Assembly (NCBI GenBank): GCA_947491945.1
Contig: CANLLN010000002.1
Span: 62,001 to 126,000 of the forward strand
DNA: 64,000 nt
Direction: 5' to 3'
From: an uncultured Carboxylicivirga sp.
GTDB taxonomy: Bacteria; Bacteroidota; Bacteroidia; Bacteroidales; Marinilabiliaceae
In this document: positions 31,963 through 41,510 of the stretch, one piece after another
Numbering within the stretch: the stretch's first letter is position 1
How the letters are laid out: each line of letters starts with the position of its first letter
The notes under the pieces: generated by a model
Told to the model about the DNA's origin: nothing
The model's input: only the letters and a program-made list of their open reading frames with translations
Databases searched by the model: none
Translations under genes and position numbers: made by a program

Positions 31963-34377
31963 ATGAAACAATTTCCCACACTCTTACTACTGCTTGTAGC
32001 GTGCTTCACTGCGCAGGCACAACTCGACCTGAGGTATCAGGAACCATCACCTGAAATAATGAAACTGGCCGATGTGCCCATGCCTCCCAGCACCTCCATC
32101 AGCGACGATGGCACTACCATCGTGCTCTTCTACCGCAGTCAATACAAAAGCATTGAAGAATTGTCGGAAAAAGAAATTAAGCTGGCGGGCATACGTACTA
32201 ACCCCACCACCAATATGTCATCTCGCACACGTTTCTCTAACAGCGTGAAGATAATGAAGAAAAAAGGCGACATTATGGAGGTGAAAGGCATGCCTGAGAA
32301 GGCTCGTCTGGCCAATTTTGCCTGGTCGCCCAACCAAAGTAAAATGGCATTTACCAACACACGGAGCCATGGCACCGAGCTATGGTATATTGACATGGCC
32401 ACGGCCACTGCACACAAGTTGAGCGAAGCACGGCTAAACGGCAATTTAGGAAGCCCTTACAGCTGGATGAAGAACAACGAAGCCATGCTGGTTAAAATGC
32501 TACCTGACAATCGCGATGCCTTGGTAGACAAAAGCAAAGCCATACCACAAGGCCCCATCGTATCGGTGAATGAAGGTCAGAAGGCACAAAACAGAACCTA
32601 CCAGGATTTATTGAAGGACAAGGTAGATGAAGAAAACTTCATCAAACTGGCCGAGTCGGAGCTTAAAATGATCAGCCTCGACGGAAAAATAAGCGACTGG
32701 GCGCCCAAAGCCATTTATCGTAGGATCAGCTTCTCGCCCGACGGTAATTATGTGCTTATCACAAAGGTGAAGCAACCCTTCTCCTACCTGGTTACCTATC
32801 GCCGCTTCCCCACCGACTACGTAATTTATAATGCACAAGGTGAGTTTCTCAAAACCATTGAATCCGTTCCCCTCATCGAGGAGCTCCCAAAGGGTTTTAT
32901 GGCCGTTCGCACCGGCAAACGTGGTATCTCTTGGCGCGCCGATAAACCGGCCTCACTATACTGGGGCGAAGCGCTGGACAAGGGCGATCCGGACAATGAG
33001 GTCGAGTTCCGCGACCAGGTATTTGAATTAGCAGCTCCCTTTAGCTCCACACCCGCTCCCTTACTAAAAACGATCAATCGTTTTAGTGGCATTACTTGGG
33101 GCAACGACGAAATAGCTATTGCTTATGACTACTGGTGGAACACGCGTAACACCAAAGCCTACCGCTTCAACCCATCCAAGACCGACACAGAACCAACGAT
33201 ATTGCACGATCGTAACTACCAGGATCGTTACAACGACCCGGGCAATTTCATCACCGAGCGCAATGCCTATCAACGCAATGTGCTGGTCATCGACAAAGGG
33301 CATCTCTACCTCGAGGGCGATGGTTACTCAAAAGAGGGTCGGAAGCCCTTTATCGACAAGCTAAACCTGAGCAATGGGGAAACCACACGACTTTATCAGG
33401 CGGATAATACAGATAAACTGGAAACCATATCCAAGATTATTGATATTCGAAAAGGCCAGGTCATCACCCGCGTGCAATCACCCACTGATTACCCCAATTA
33501 CTATGCCCGTAATATTAAATCGCGCAAGGCACCACGCCCCATCACTCATTTTGAAAATCCCTTTAAAGGTTTGGAAGGGGTATATAAAGAAGTGGTGAAA
33601 TACGAGCGTGAAGATGGGCTGCCCTTATCGGGTACCCTATACCTTCCGGCCAACTACGATAGAAACAGCGGAAAACGTCTGCCATTAATCATGTGGGCTT
33701 ATCCTACCGAATATAAAGACAAACAGAGTGCGGGACAGGTTACCGCTTCATCCAATGAATTTATATACCCCTGGTATGGCTCTCCCATCTACTGGGTGAT
33801 GAAAGGCTATGCAGTGCTGGATGATGCCGCCTTCCCCATTGTTGGTGAAGGCGAAGAAGAACCCAACGACACTTTCATACCACAACTGGTAGCCAACGCC
33901 AAGGCAGCCATCGACTATCTGGATGAAAAGGGATATATTGACCCTGACCGAGTGGCGGTAGGTGGCCATTCCTACGGGGCTTTTATGACTGCCAACCTGC
34001 TTACCCACTCCGACTTGTTTGCTGCCGGCATTGCACGCAGCGGTGCCTACAACCGAACACTAACGCCCTTTGGTTTTCAAAGCGAAGAGCGCAACTATTG
34101 GGAAGCACCCGACATTTACAACACCATGTCGCCCTTTATGAATGCTCATAAGATGAAGCACCCACTGCTTTTAATACACGGTGTGGAAGACAATAACTCG
34201 GGCACCTACACCATGCAAAGTGAGCGTTATTTCAACGCCCTGAAAGGTCTTGGTGCCACCGTGCGCCTAGTGTTACTACCCTCTGAGAGCCATGGATACC
34301 GCGCGCGTGAATCGGTGTTGCACATGTTGTGGGAACAAGATCAGTGGTTAGAAAAATACCTCAAAAATAAGCAATAA
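31963..34377 (+). CDS. S9 family peptidase, glutamyl endopeptidase (CGEP)-like
   Basis: 804 residues from the ATG at 31963, which begins a signal peptide (MKQFPTLLLLLVACFTAQAQ); the ATG at 31870 adds 31 residues ahead of it. After an N-terminal beta-propeller region (to about residue 530) comes the alpha/beta hydrolase domain with GGHSYGAFMTANLL (Ser 670), HGVEDNNSGT (Asp 743) and PSESHGY (His 777). The wording around these sites (IARSGAYNRTLTPFGFQSE, IVGEGEEEPND) is that of S9D enzymes such as the plant chloroplast glutamyl endopeptidase. It should cut after Glu in peptides in the periplasm. A weak hairpin follows, then the creatininase-like gene. Confidence 0.9.
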   Translation: MKQFPTLLLLLVACFTAQAQLDLRYQEPSPEIMKLADVPMPPSTSISDDGTTIVLFYRSQYKSIEELSEKEIKLAGIRTNPTTNMSSRTRFSNSVKIMKKKGDIMEVKGMPEKARLANFAWSPNQSKMAFTNTRSHGTELWYIDMATATAHKLSEARLNGNLGSPYSWMKNNEAMLVKMLPDNRDALVDKSKAIPQGPIVSVNEGQKAQNRTYQDLLKDKVDEENFIKLAESELKMISLDGKISDWAPKAIYRRISFSPDGNYVLITKVKQPFSYLVTYRRFPTDYVIYNAQGEFLKTIESVPLIEELPKGFMAVRTGKRGISWRADKPASLYWGEALDKGDPDNEVEFRDQVFELAAPFSSTPAPLLKTINRFSGITWGNDEIAIAYDYWWNTRNTKAYRFNPSKTDTEPTILHDRNYQDRYNDPGNFITERNAYQRNVLVIDKGHLYLEGDGYSKEGRKPFIDKLNLSNGETTRLYQADNTDKLETISKIIDIRKGQVITRVQSPTDYPNYYARNIKSRKAPRPITHFENPFKGLEGVYKEVVKYEREDGLPLSGTLYLPANYDRNSGKRLPLIMWAYPTEYKDKQSAGQVTASSNEFIYPWYGSPIYWVMKGYAVLDDAAFPIVGEGEEEPNDTFIPQLVANAKAAIDYLDEKGYIDPDRVAVGGHSYGAFMTANLLTHSDLFAAGIARSGAYNRTLTPFGFQSEERNYWEAPDIYNTMSPFMNAHKMKHPLLLIHGVEDNNSGTYTMQSERYFNALKGLGATVRLVLLPSESHGYRARESVLHMLWEQDQWLEKYLKNKQ

Positions 34378-34388
34378 GATAATACCCA

Positions 34389-34424
34389 GAGGATGTCCGG
34401 TAATTCGTTTTACTGGGCATCCTC
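34389..34424 (+). terminator. Hairpin after the S9 peptidase gene
   Basis: Imperfect 15-base stem starting GAGGATG and ending CATCCTC with a short loop; the following run is only A/T-rich, so termination may be partial and the next gene may be read through. Confidence 0.4.
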
Positions 34425-34445
34425 ATATATTTCAAAAAATCACCT

Positions 34446-35198
34446 ATGCAACTGGAACAACTAAACCTACAGGATATCAACAAGCAACACTTTGATGTTG
34501 CCATATTGCCATGGGGTGCCACCGAGGCTCATAACCTGCACCTACCTTATGGTACCGACAATTATCAAAATGGCGTGATAATTAAACAGGCGGCCCAGCT
34601 AGCTACCGATAACGGCGCCAAAATACTGGTATTGCCTGAAATACCCTACGGTGTAAATACGGGTCAGGCCGATATCCCCTTTGTGATTAATATGCTACCA
34701 TCAACACAACAAGCAATTATTAGCGATGTGGCCAACTCGGTGTTTAAACAATGCGATAAATTGCTGATTTTTAACGGACATGGCGGTAATGATTTTAAGA
34801 CGATCATACGCGAACTGGGCTTGCAGCATCCTGGTAAAAAACTACTGTCCTGTAACTGGTTTCAGGCACTTGACACACGCAAGTACTTCCACCAGCCGGG
34901 CGACCATGCCGATGAGATGGAAACCAGCCTAATGATGTACCTCTATCCTGAGTTGGTACGTCCGCTAAGCGAGGCAGGCAATGGACAAAATAAGCAGTTT
35001 AAGGTGCAGGCACTCAATCAGGCATGGGCATGGGCAGAGCGCGAATGGACCAAAATAAGCAATGACACGGGTGTTGGTAATCCTTCCAAGGCCACCGCTG
35101 AGAAAGGCGAACGTTTCTTCAGTGACCTCACAACCGTGATCAGTCGCTTTTTGATTGAGCTAGCCCAAACATCCAACGATGACTTCTACGGGTATTAA
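34446..35198 (+). CDS. Creatininase-family amidohydrolase
   Basis: 250 residues, cytoplasmic. Metal ligands of the family are present: LPWGATEAHNLHLPYGTDN (Glu, His and Asp), FNGHGGND (the second His region) and DHADEMETSLMMY (Glu). Members hydrolyse creatinine, or open small amide rings such as formamido-pyrimidine products in riboflavin/F420 pathways; which one is not clear. It starts 68 bases after the S9 peptidase. Its stop is followed by repeat copy 1 and the convergent nucleoid-protein gene. Confidence 0.88.
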   Translation: MQLEQLNLQDINKQHFDVAILPWGATEAHNLHLPYGTDNYQNGVIIKQAAQLATDNGAKILVLPEIPYGVNTGQADIPFVINMLPSTQQAIISDVANSVFKQCDKLLIFNGHGGNDFKTIIRELGLQHPGKKLLSCNWFQALDTRKYFHQPGDHADEMETSLMMYLYPELVRPLSEAGNGQNKQFKVQALNQAWAWAEREWTKISNDTGVGNPSKATAEKGERFFSDLTTVISRFLIELAQTSNDDFYGY

Positions 35199-35305
35199 GG
35201 CCGACATAGAACCCCGGCATTTTTACCGGGGAAGGTGCTGTTAACGCTACATCTTCCTCCATAAGTTAGAAGAATTTGTAAGTTACTTATCAATTAATCA
35301 TTTTC

Positions 35306-35346
35306 GGAACGGTTCTTTAAAGGGCCTTGTGATAGAGAACCGTTCC
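35306..35346. repeat. 41-base palindromic repeat, copy 1
   Basis: Ends form a perfect 11-base inverted repeat (GGAACGGTTCT / AGAACCGTTCC) around a core with CCTTGTGATAG. It lies between two convergent genes. Copies 2 and 3 are at 56586 and 57760. Confidence 0.85.
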
Positions 35347-35354
35347 TTAAAATA

Positions 35355-36410
35355 CTACTCTTCATACTCAAAATACAGCTTGTAGAACTTCAAGCCCCGC
35401 TGACTATCGAAGCCCTTCTCGAGATACTGCCGCTTACCATGCACATACACATGAAAATTCTTATCCAGCTTAAGCACTGATTTAAAGTGCTTCTTCTCCG
35501 ATTTAACAGCGTCCTTAGAGATATCAAAACTATCCTGAAGAGGCATGTTTTTCTCCGATTCAAAAAAGCTCTTATAATCCTGAAAGGCATCCACCACTTC
35601 AGGCTGACGAATCACTTCCTTTTCAAACTCACGCTCGTCGAAAGCAGCATGCTTATTAAAATACTCCATGGATCGATTGAGCATATCTACCTGATCAGGC
35701 CGTTCCACATCATTATCCTCATTAAACACCTCACCCACAAAACCCTTGCACATCTGCAGGTAGTTATTAGTAAAATAATAGTTATCCTCACGTGGCTTAA
35801 GTCCTAAAAAGTCATCTTTCCAGAAATGCGCCTCGTTGCCTTTATTTATATTATCCACCGAGCATATTTTGTATCCTAAATCCTTCTCAGTATTAAAGAT
35901 CAGACAACCCTTATCCAGTTTCTTGATATTAATACCCTCCTGTGCGCCCAGTTCAAAATTATTATCACGCAGCATTACCTTCAGAAAAGTATCTTTATTT
36001 TCAGACTTAAAGATACCCAGCGCATCCACAATCTCACCGTCAACCACACAGTTATTGAACAGCACCATGTAAAATTCACCACCTTTAATCTTCGGATGAT
36101 TGGACTGCTCATAAAGAAGATTGGCGATGCTGATAGAGTTATCATAGAAACAGGATGGATTGCTAAAGATTCCTTCAACCAGCCCATACATGGAATTTTG
36201 TGATAGCCCTTCCTCATGATGGAAATTAAAATAGGCCTCAGTCTTAAACGGTTTAAAGAAATACTGCTTTAAAACGTCAATGACCAATTCATCATCATTC
36301 AGCTGAAGCTCGCCCTTGGAGAAGCGCAATTCTTCACCCTCGGCACGGCAACCAATATGGTGTACTACAATATTTTGTATAGCAGTTTGTGTAAAGTCAA
36401 TCATCGTCAT
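35355..36410 (-). CDS. Nucleoid-associated protein (YejK/NdpA-like)
   Basis: 351 residues, cytoplasmic. The start (TAIQNIVVHHIGCRAEGEEL), the middle (MVLFNNCVVDGEIVDALGIF) and the end (RQYLEKGFDSQRGLKFYKLY) follow the family of nucleoid-associated proteins first seen in E. coli as YejK. In Bacteroidota this is a common single gene. It may begin two codons later (ATG at 36404). Repeat copy 1 sits nine bases past its stop codon. Confidence 0.85.
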   Translation of the reverse strand: MTMIDFTQTAIQNIVVHHIGCRAEGEELRFSKGELQLNDDELVIDVLKQYFFKPFKTEAYFNFHHEEGLSQNSMYGLVEGIFSNPSCFYDNSISIANLLYEQSNHPKIKGGEFYMVLFNNCVVDGEIVDALGIFKSENKDTFLKVMLRDNNFELGAQEGINIKKLDKGCLIFNTEKDLGYKICSVDNINKGNEAHFWKDDFLGLKPREDNYYFTNNYLQMCKGFVGEVFNEDNDVERPDQVDMLNRSMEYFNKHAAFDEREFEKEVIRQPEVVDAFQDYKSFFESEKNMPLQDSFDISKDAVKSEKKHFKSVLKLDKNFHVYVHGKRQYLEKGFDSQRGLKFYKLYFEYEE

Positions 36411-36514
36411 TCACTAATTTATTTTCTTGGCGGATCATCCGGCTCACGAAAATACAATTTTTAAAGTGAAAAATATACCTTGCGGACAAAAGCACTGTGT
36501 CTGATAAGGCGATG

Positions 36515-36546
36515 CAAAAAAAACGGCACCTACCCGAGATGCCGTT
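36515..36546 (-). terminator. Terminator of the small orphan gene
   Basis: Minus-strand perfect 7-base stem AACGGCA / TGCCGTT with an 11-base loop, followed by seven T, 22 bases after the stop codon at 36569. Confidence 0.8.
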
Positions 36547-36568
36547 ACTACTCATGAAAAGGATACTC

Positions 36569-36895
36569 TTAGCACAGCCGACAATGTTTTGCGTACCATG
36601 ATACCGGATGCTGTGCCCCGCTAATCAATTCGCTAATAATTTTTTTATCGTCCCATTTACTTTCGAAACTGCACGATTGATCCAAGGCCTTAGACAGTAA
36701 TAACCACTCTTCCACCATGGGCTGGGTGAGTTTTCCCTCGAACTCCTTTAATACCTTCAGGCAACATTTGTCTATCATGTGAATTTTCGGCTCTTCCCGT
36801 TGCAAAGAGCATCGCGTTGTATAGAGATGATCATCAACACGAACAAATTCATTCTCATCCAATGAAACGGTAAATGTGAAACTAACTTGTGACAT
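36569..36895 (-). CDS. Small Cys-containing protein of unknown function
   Basis: 108 residues, no signal peptide or membrane helix. I do not recognise it. It has seven cysteines, with a CC pair at 44-45 and an HCRLC end, and a helical middle (MVEEWLLLSKALDQ). It is probably real: it has a perfect Shine-Dalgarno sequence, its own terminator and no other gene in its unit. The cysteines may bind a metal or act in redox sensing, but this is speculation. Confidence 0.7.
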   Translation of the reverse strand: MSQVSFTFTVSLDENEFVRVDDHLYTTRCSLQREEPKIHMIDKCCLKVLKEFEGKLTQPMVEEWLLLSKALDQSCSFESKWDDKKIISELISGAQHPVSWYAKHCRLC

Positions 36896-36900
36896 GGCAT

Positions 36901-36910
36901 ACCTCCTTTT
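36901..36910 (-). promoter_or_regulatory. Perfect Shine-Dalgarno sequence of the small orphan
   Basis: Minus strand AAAAGGAGGT, with GGAGG six bases before the ATG at 36895. This fixes the start and is unusual for Bacteroidota, where most genes lack such a site. Confidence 0.75.
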
Positions 36911-37074
36911 AGTTTAGGTATCACACAAATTACGACATCACCTCAACGAAGTAAAGATGGCCATGAATTATTAAAGCAATTTATCTTCATTCTAAATAAA
37001 TATTTTTGTCCACATTGGGATGATGGCAAGAGAAATAATAATTTCTTGCTACTTTTATAGGCAAAGTTTGCAAC

Positions 37075-40044
37075 ATGCGACAATTCATTGTTACCCTAAC
37101 ATATCTACTCCTAGCCACCCCCCTTATGGCACAGTACTACAGCTCTGGTGCCGATCCTGCCAGCATCCGGTGGCATCAGGTCAATTCAGAAACCTTTAAA
37201 GTAGTATATCCCAAAGAATTTGAGCCTGAAGCCAAGCGTTTTATTGCTATGCTCGATTCGCTATACACCTATGGGGGCTACACGCTCGACCACACTCCTA
37301 AACCCATCAATATCCTGATCCACAGCCAATCGGCCTACGCCAATGGCTTTGTATCATGGGCACCCAAGCGCATGGAAATATACCCTATGCCCCATCAGGA
37401 CATGCTGCCCCAGGACTGGTTGGAGCAGCTGGCCATACACGAATTCAGGCACGTGGTACAAATCGATAAGCTCAATCGCGGTTTCACCAAGGTACTGACC
37501 TACCCTTTCGGGCAACAGGCTGTGGGTGCCGTTCTGGGTCTTTATGCGCCCCTGTGGTTTCTAGAGGGCGATGCTACGCTTACAGAAACCACTTTGTCGG
37601 CTTCCGGTCGTGGACGCAGACCTTCCTTTGAGCAGGAAATACGCGCTCAGGTGCTCGAAAAGGCAATCTATAATTACGACAAAGCCTACTTTGGCTCTTA
37701 TAAAGATTATGTACCCAACCATTATCACATGGGCTACCTCTTTACAGCCGGCGCCCGTCATCGCTATGGAGCCGAAATATGGGAGAAAGCGCTGGATGAG
37801 GCCGGCCGCAAAAGCTGGTCAGTAACGCCTTTCAACCGGGGCATAAAAAAGGTAAGCGGCAAAAATAAGGTTCCCCTATACAATGAGGTATTTAGTGACT
37901 GGCAGCAACGCTGGCAACGGCAAAACGACACCCTTCAGGCAAGTAATCACCGCAGCATTACACAACGCAACAAACGCTATAAAAGCTATCGTTATCCCAC
38001 TCCGCTGGATGATGATTACCTGCTGGCCGAAGTAAACGGACCAGGCGAGCGCAACCACTTCGTGAAAATCAATCGCCATAACGGCGCTGAAGAGCATCTG
38101 CTAAGTACGGGAGTGCGCAGCCGCTGTCCTTTCTCCTACAGCCATCAACGTATTGCCTGGGTGGAGCTTGAGCAGCACCCCCGATGGGAGAATCAACACT
38201 TCTCGGAAATAAAAACCTACGACCTGAGTACCGGCAAGATTAACAAAATAAGTCGTAGGGGGCGCTATGCAGCACCCGCCCTATCGCCCGATGGACAAAC
38301 CATAGCTGCCATTTACACCAGCTTTACGAATCAATACAGTTTACGCCTGCTACAAGCCTCCAATGGCCACCTCATCAGGGAATATACCATTCCGGACAAT
38401 GCCTTTCCCATGACACCGGCCTGGAACGAAGATGGCAGTGCCTTGGTTATGGTACTGCTGAACAAAAAAGGAAAACAGATTGCCCTGTTTACACCTTTAT
38501 CGGAAAGCTGGCAGACCATAGTGCCTGCCGGTTTTACCGAGATACGCTACCCGAAGATCTACAAGGACTCAGTGTTCTTTACAGGATCGTACAGCGGCAT
38601 TGAAAATATCTATCGCACAGCGCTGCAAGGTGGATCAATAGAGCAAATTACCACCTCGAAATTTGGTGCTGCTTATGCCAACGTTTATAATAACCTACTT
38701 TACTATCAGGACTACACATCGGATGGATACCAACTGGTTGAGCGCGACTTACAGACACTAAAAGCACAGACCATCACACCGGGGTCTCTACCCTCAGAGC
38801 CTTTTTTACAAGCGCTACACGAACAGGAAAAAGGACTACCTCAGCTGAAATCGGTGGATACAAGCGGATATAAATCCAAAAAATACAGCAAATGGAATCT
38901 GTTTAACTTTCACAGTTGGGCACCCGTCTATATGAATGTCAGCGACGGCGAGGTGGGCAGTGGTGTGAGTTTCTTATCCCAAAACCTGTTGGGCACCACC
39001 TTCACTTCACTGGGGTACAGGGCTGATCAGCAATATTCGCGTGAGAAGTTTAGCCTTAATCTGACCCACCGCGCCTGGTGGCCGGAGTTTAGCCTTGACC
39101 TTAAGATGGGTAACGAGAAACAAAACTACGATGGTTATTATACCAATAATACGGATACCTTTCGGGTGGTGGCCAACGCCAAACCTCAACACATTCAGGC
39201 CGAACTGGAAGTAACACTACCCCTGAACCTGTCGCGTGGCAAATACCTGCGTCGTATTGAGCCCTCAATGGCCTTCAGTTATCACCACTCATCCGACTAC
39301 AAGGAAGAGATAACCTATGTTAGTATTATTGATGATGAAATTGTTGAAAAGGAAAAAACAGTAAATACCGTGCCGGGAATCGACATCAAATCCCTTGATT
39401 TCAACATATTTGCATATAACCTGTTACGATCGACCCAGCGCGATATAGACAATCGCTGGGGGCAGGTATTGGAGCTAAGCTACCGTACAATGCCCTTCAG
39501 TGGCTGGGACTACGGTAGCATCCTGGGTGTCCATACTCGCCTCTATTTTCCAGGAATTGGTCGCCATCATGCCATACGCATCGACAATGGCTGGCAAATT
39601 AAGCAAAAAGGAGAGCAATATGGTACCATGGGGCCTTTTAATTATTATATGATGTATCCCGATTACCTACGTTTCCCCCGCGGTGTGGATTCCTTCTATA
39701 ACGATGAGCTTTACACCTTTAAGGGTGATTACATACTGCCTCTTATCAATCCGGATTTGAATATTCCCGGCCTCATCTATTTAAAACGCATATCGGCCAA
39801 TGTATTTTATGATTTCTCGCAGGCAAGGCAAAAGATGCAAAGAAATGACACTGGGGCCTGGCTTACTGACACAAAGGATATTAGCTCCTTTGGAACAGAG
39901 CTAAGGGCTGAATTACACCCGCTGCGCTTTGTATTTCCCATCACCCTGGGTTACCGTTATGCCCACGTACCCGCCTACAATAAAAATCATCACGAAATAC
40001 TGGTATCCATGGGGTTGTCAGGTATTGTTGTGGGTCGACAATAA
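37075..40044 (+). CDS. Zinc peptidase (gluzincin)-propeller-barrel protein
   Basis: 989 residues with signal peptide MRQFIVTLTYLLLATPLMAQ. Residues 20-300 form a peptidase MA-like domain: IHEFRHVVQ (H122, E123, H126) and WFLEGDA (E164) give the HExxH...E set of a gluzincin. Residues about 320-600 look like a TolB-type beta-propeller (RYAAPALSPDGQTIAAIYTS, TPAWNEDGSALVMVLL). From about 640 the chain is rich in alternating strands (FSLNLTHRAWWPEFSLDLKM) and ends GLSGIVVGRQ, like an outer-membrane barrel of the surface-antigen/BamA type. The order suggests a peptidase domain held in the periplasm by a barrel. The domain borders are estimates. Confidence 0.75.
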   Translation: MRQFIVTLTYLLLATPLMAQYYSSGADPASIRWHQVNSETFKVVYPKEFEPEAKRFIAMLDSLYTYGGYTLDHTPKPINILIHSQSAYANGFVSWAPKRMEIYPMPHQDMLPQDWLEQLAIHEFRHVVQIDKLNRGFTKVLTYPFGQQAVGAVLGLYAPLWFLEGDATLTETTLSASGRGRRPSFEQEIRAQVLEKAIYNYDKAYFGSYKDYVPNHYHMGYLFTAGARHRYGAEIWEKALDEAGRKSWSVTPFNRGIKKVSGKNKVPLYNEVFSDWQQRWQRQNDTLQASNHRSITQRNKRYKSYRYPTPLDDDYLLAEVNGPGERNHFVKINRHNGAEEHLLSTGVRSRCPFSYSHQRIAWVELEQHPRWENQHFSEIKTYDLSTGKINKISRRGRYAAPALSPDGQTIAAIYTSFTNQYSLRLLQASNGHLIREYTIPDNAFPMTPAWNEDGSALVMVLLNKKGKQIALFTPLSESWQTIVPAGFTEIRYPKIYKDSVFFTGSYSGIENIYRTALQGGSIEQITTSKFGAAYANVYNNLLYYQDYTSDGYQLVERDLQTLKAQTITPGSLPSEPFLQALHEQEKGLPQLKSVDTSGYKSKKYSKWNLFNFHSWAPVYMNVSDGEVGSGVSFLSQNLLGTTFTSLGYRADQQYSREKFSLNLTHRAWWPEFSLDLKMGNEKQNYDGYYTNNTDTFRVVANAKPQHIQAELEVTLPLNLSRGKYLRRIEPSMAFSYHHSSDYKEEITYVSIIDDEIVEKEKTVNTVPGIDIKSLDFNIFAYNLLRSTQRDIDNRWGQVLELSYRTMPFSGWDYGSILGVHTRLYFPGIGRHHAIRIDNGWQIKQKGEQYGTMGPFNYYMMYPDYLRFPRGVDSFYNDELYTFKGDYILPLINPDLNIPGLIYLKRISANVFYDFSQARQKMQRNDTGAWLTDTKDISSFGTELRAELHPLRFVFPITLGYRYAHVPAYNKNHHEILVSMGLSGIVVGRQ

Positions 40045-40193
40045 GTCTGTTGAAGCAGAAGTTTCTCACCAATTTGTACGCTAAAAAAGCTTAAAAGATG
40101 TTTATATACAGGCCGATAGTAAAACCTTTGTAGTAATCTTGCGTTACGAAAACAATGCTATGGCGTGTTGAGTGCTAACCAAAAAAACAGGGA

Positions 40194-41480
40194 ATGAGAT
40201 ATAGTTTGGAAGCGTACGTGGGATTTCTGATTTTCACCATCCTTATTGATTTCTTACTTCATCGCTTAATTCATAATGACAGAGAGCAGCCCTTGAGCCG
40301 CTTTGCTTTTCCCTTGGGCACTTTCTGGTTCATCAGTGTTCCGGCCTTCTACATTGCATCTTTTTCTACGATATTTGCATTGATACAAACAGCTGAATCA
40401 GCCCTTATTTATGTAGTATTTCAATGGTTGCTTACCTCCTACCTGGCCATCTATCTGCCCAAGTTATTTTATTACCTGGGCCATCGATTAACACACCATG
40501 CCATAAGAATTAAAAGTCGCTTTGCGGGTAATGGCCAATTTAAAAAGATGAACGAAGGCCGATACCCAACTATCTCACGTAAAAAATTCCTTAGTCAGGT
40601 GGGCATCCTTATGGCCTCAGCTCCCTTTATATCCCTCCTTTTTGGAGTTATGAAAGGACGCTTCGCCTTTAGCAAGCGCTACACCAAACTATCGTTCCCC
40701 AACTTACCGGCCGCATTCGATGGCCTTAAAATCGTGCAGATATCCGATCTTCATCTGGGCAGTCTTAATGCCAACTACAAGGAGATGGAAGAAGCCGTTC
40801 AACTGATTAACGATGAAGATCCTGACTTGATTTGTTTCACCGGTGACCTGGTCAATAACTTCTATGAAGAGACGATCGGTTGGGAGAAAATCTTTAGCAA
40901 GATGAAGGCCAACGTTGGGAAATATTCCATAATGGGCAATCACGACTATGGCGATTATTCCAAATGGCCCTCAAAGCAAGCGAAAGCTGATAACCTGCGT
41001 AAGATCAAGGAAGCCCATGAGCGCCTGGGTTTCACGCTACTAAACAACAGCTCTGAGCTACTGGAATGCGAAGGCGAAAAGATAGCTGTGACCGGCGTTG
41101 AGAACTGGGGGCATCCTCCCTTTCCGCAATACGGCGATTTACAGAAGGCTAGCAAAGGAACAGAAGAGATACCCTTTAAACTCTTGCTGTCGCACGACCC
41201 TGATCACTGGGATGCCGAGGTAACAAAAAAATTTGATCATGACCTGACACTGGCCGGTCATACACACGGAATGCAGTTTGGCATTGAATTTAAAAATTTC
41301 CAATGGAGCCCTGCCAAGTACAAATTTCGCCGTTGGGCAGGCTTATACAATATTGATAAGCAATACCTATACGTAAATCGTGGCCTGGGCTATTTAGGCA
41401 TGCCAGCACGTGTAGGTATGCCGCCCGAGATAACCGTAATTGAACTCACACGCGGACCACTGGGTACAGAGCCCATGTAA
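40194..41480 (+). CDS. Membrane-bound metallophosphoesterase (YkuE-like)
   Basis: 428 residues with about four membrane helices in the first 155 (LEAYVGFLIFTILIDFLL, LGTFWFISVPAFYIASF, a third near 75-95, and VGILMASAPFISLLFGVM). The phosphoesterase domain has all motifs: ISDLHLGS, FTGDLVNN, MGNHDYGD, LSHDPDHW and LAGHTHGMQFG. Relatives act on UDP-diacylglucosamine or other lipid phosphates, or are of unknown substrate. It is a single gene, 149 bases after the large peptidase gene. Confidence 0.9.
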   Translation: MRYSLEAYVGFLIFTILIDFLLHRLIHNDREQPLSRFAFPLGTFWFISVPAFYIASFSTIFALIQTAESALIYVVFQWLLTSYLAIYLPKLFYYLGHRLTHHAIRIKSRFAGNGQFKKMNEGRYPTISRKKFLSQVGILMASAPFISLLFGVMKGRFAFSKRYTKLSFPNLPAAFDGLKIVQISDLHLGSLNANYKEMEEAVQLINDEDPDLICFTGDLVNNFYEETIGWEKIFSKMKANVGKYSIMGNHDYGDYSKWPSKQAKADNLRKIKEAHERLGFTLLNNSSELLECEGEKIAVTGVENWGHPPFPQYGDLQKASKGTEEIPFKLLLSHDPDHWDAEVTKKFDHDLTLAGHTHGMQFGIEFKNFQWSPAKYKFRRWAGLYNIDKQYLYVNRGLGYLGMPARVGMPPEITVIELTRGPLGTEPM

Positions 41481-41510
41481 GCTTGAGTAGTCAAATTAAG
41501 GAATACTACG

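Noticed and set aside
35306-35346. Calling the palindromic repeat simply a terminator
   Set aside because: No T run follows the stem in either direction, and copies 2 and 3 lie where a terminator is not needed or already present.
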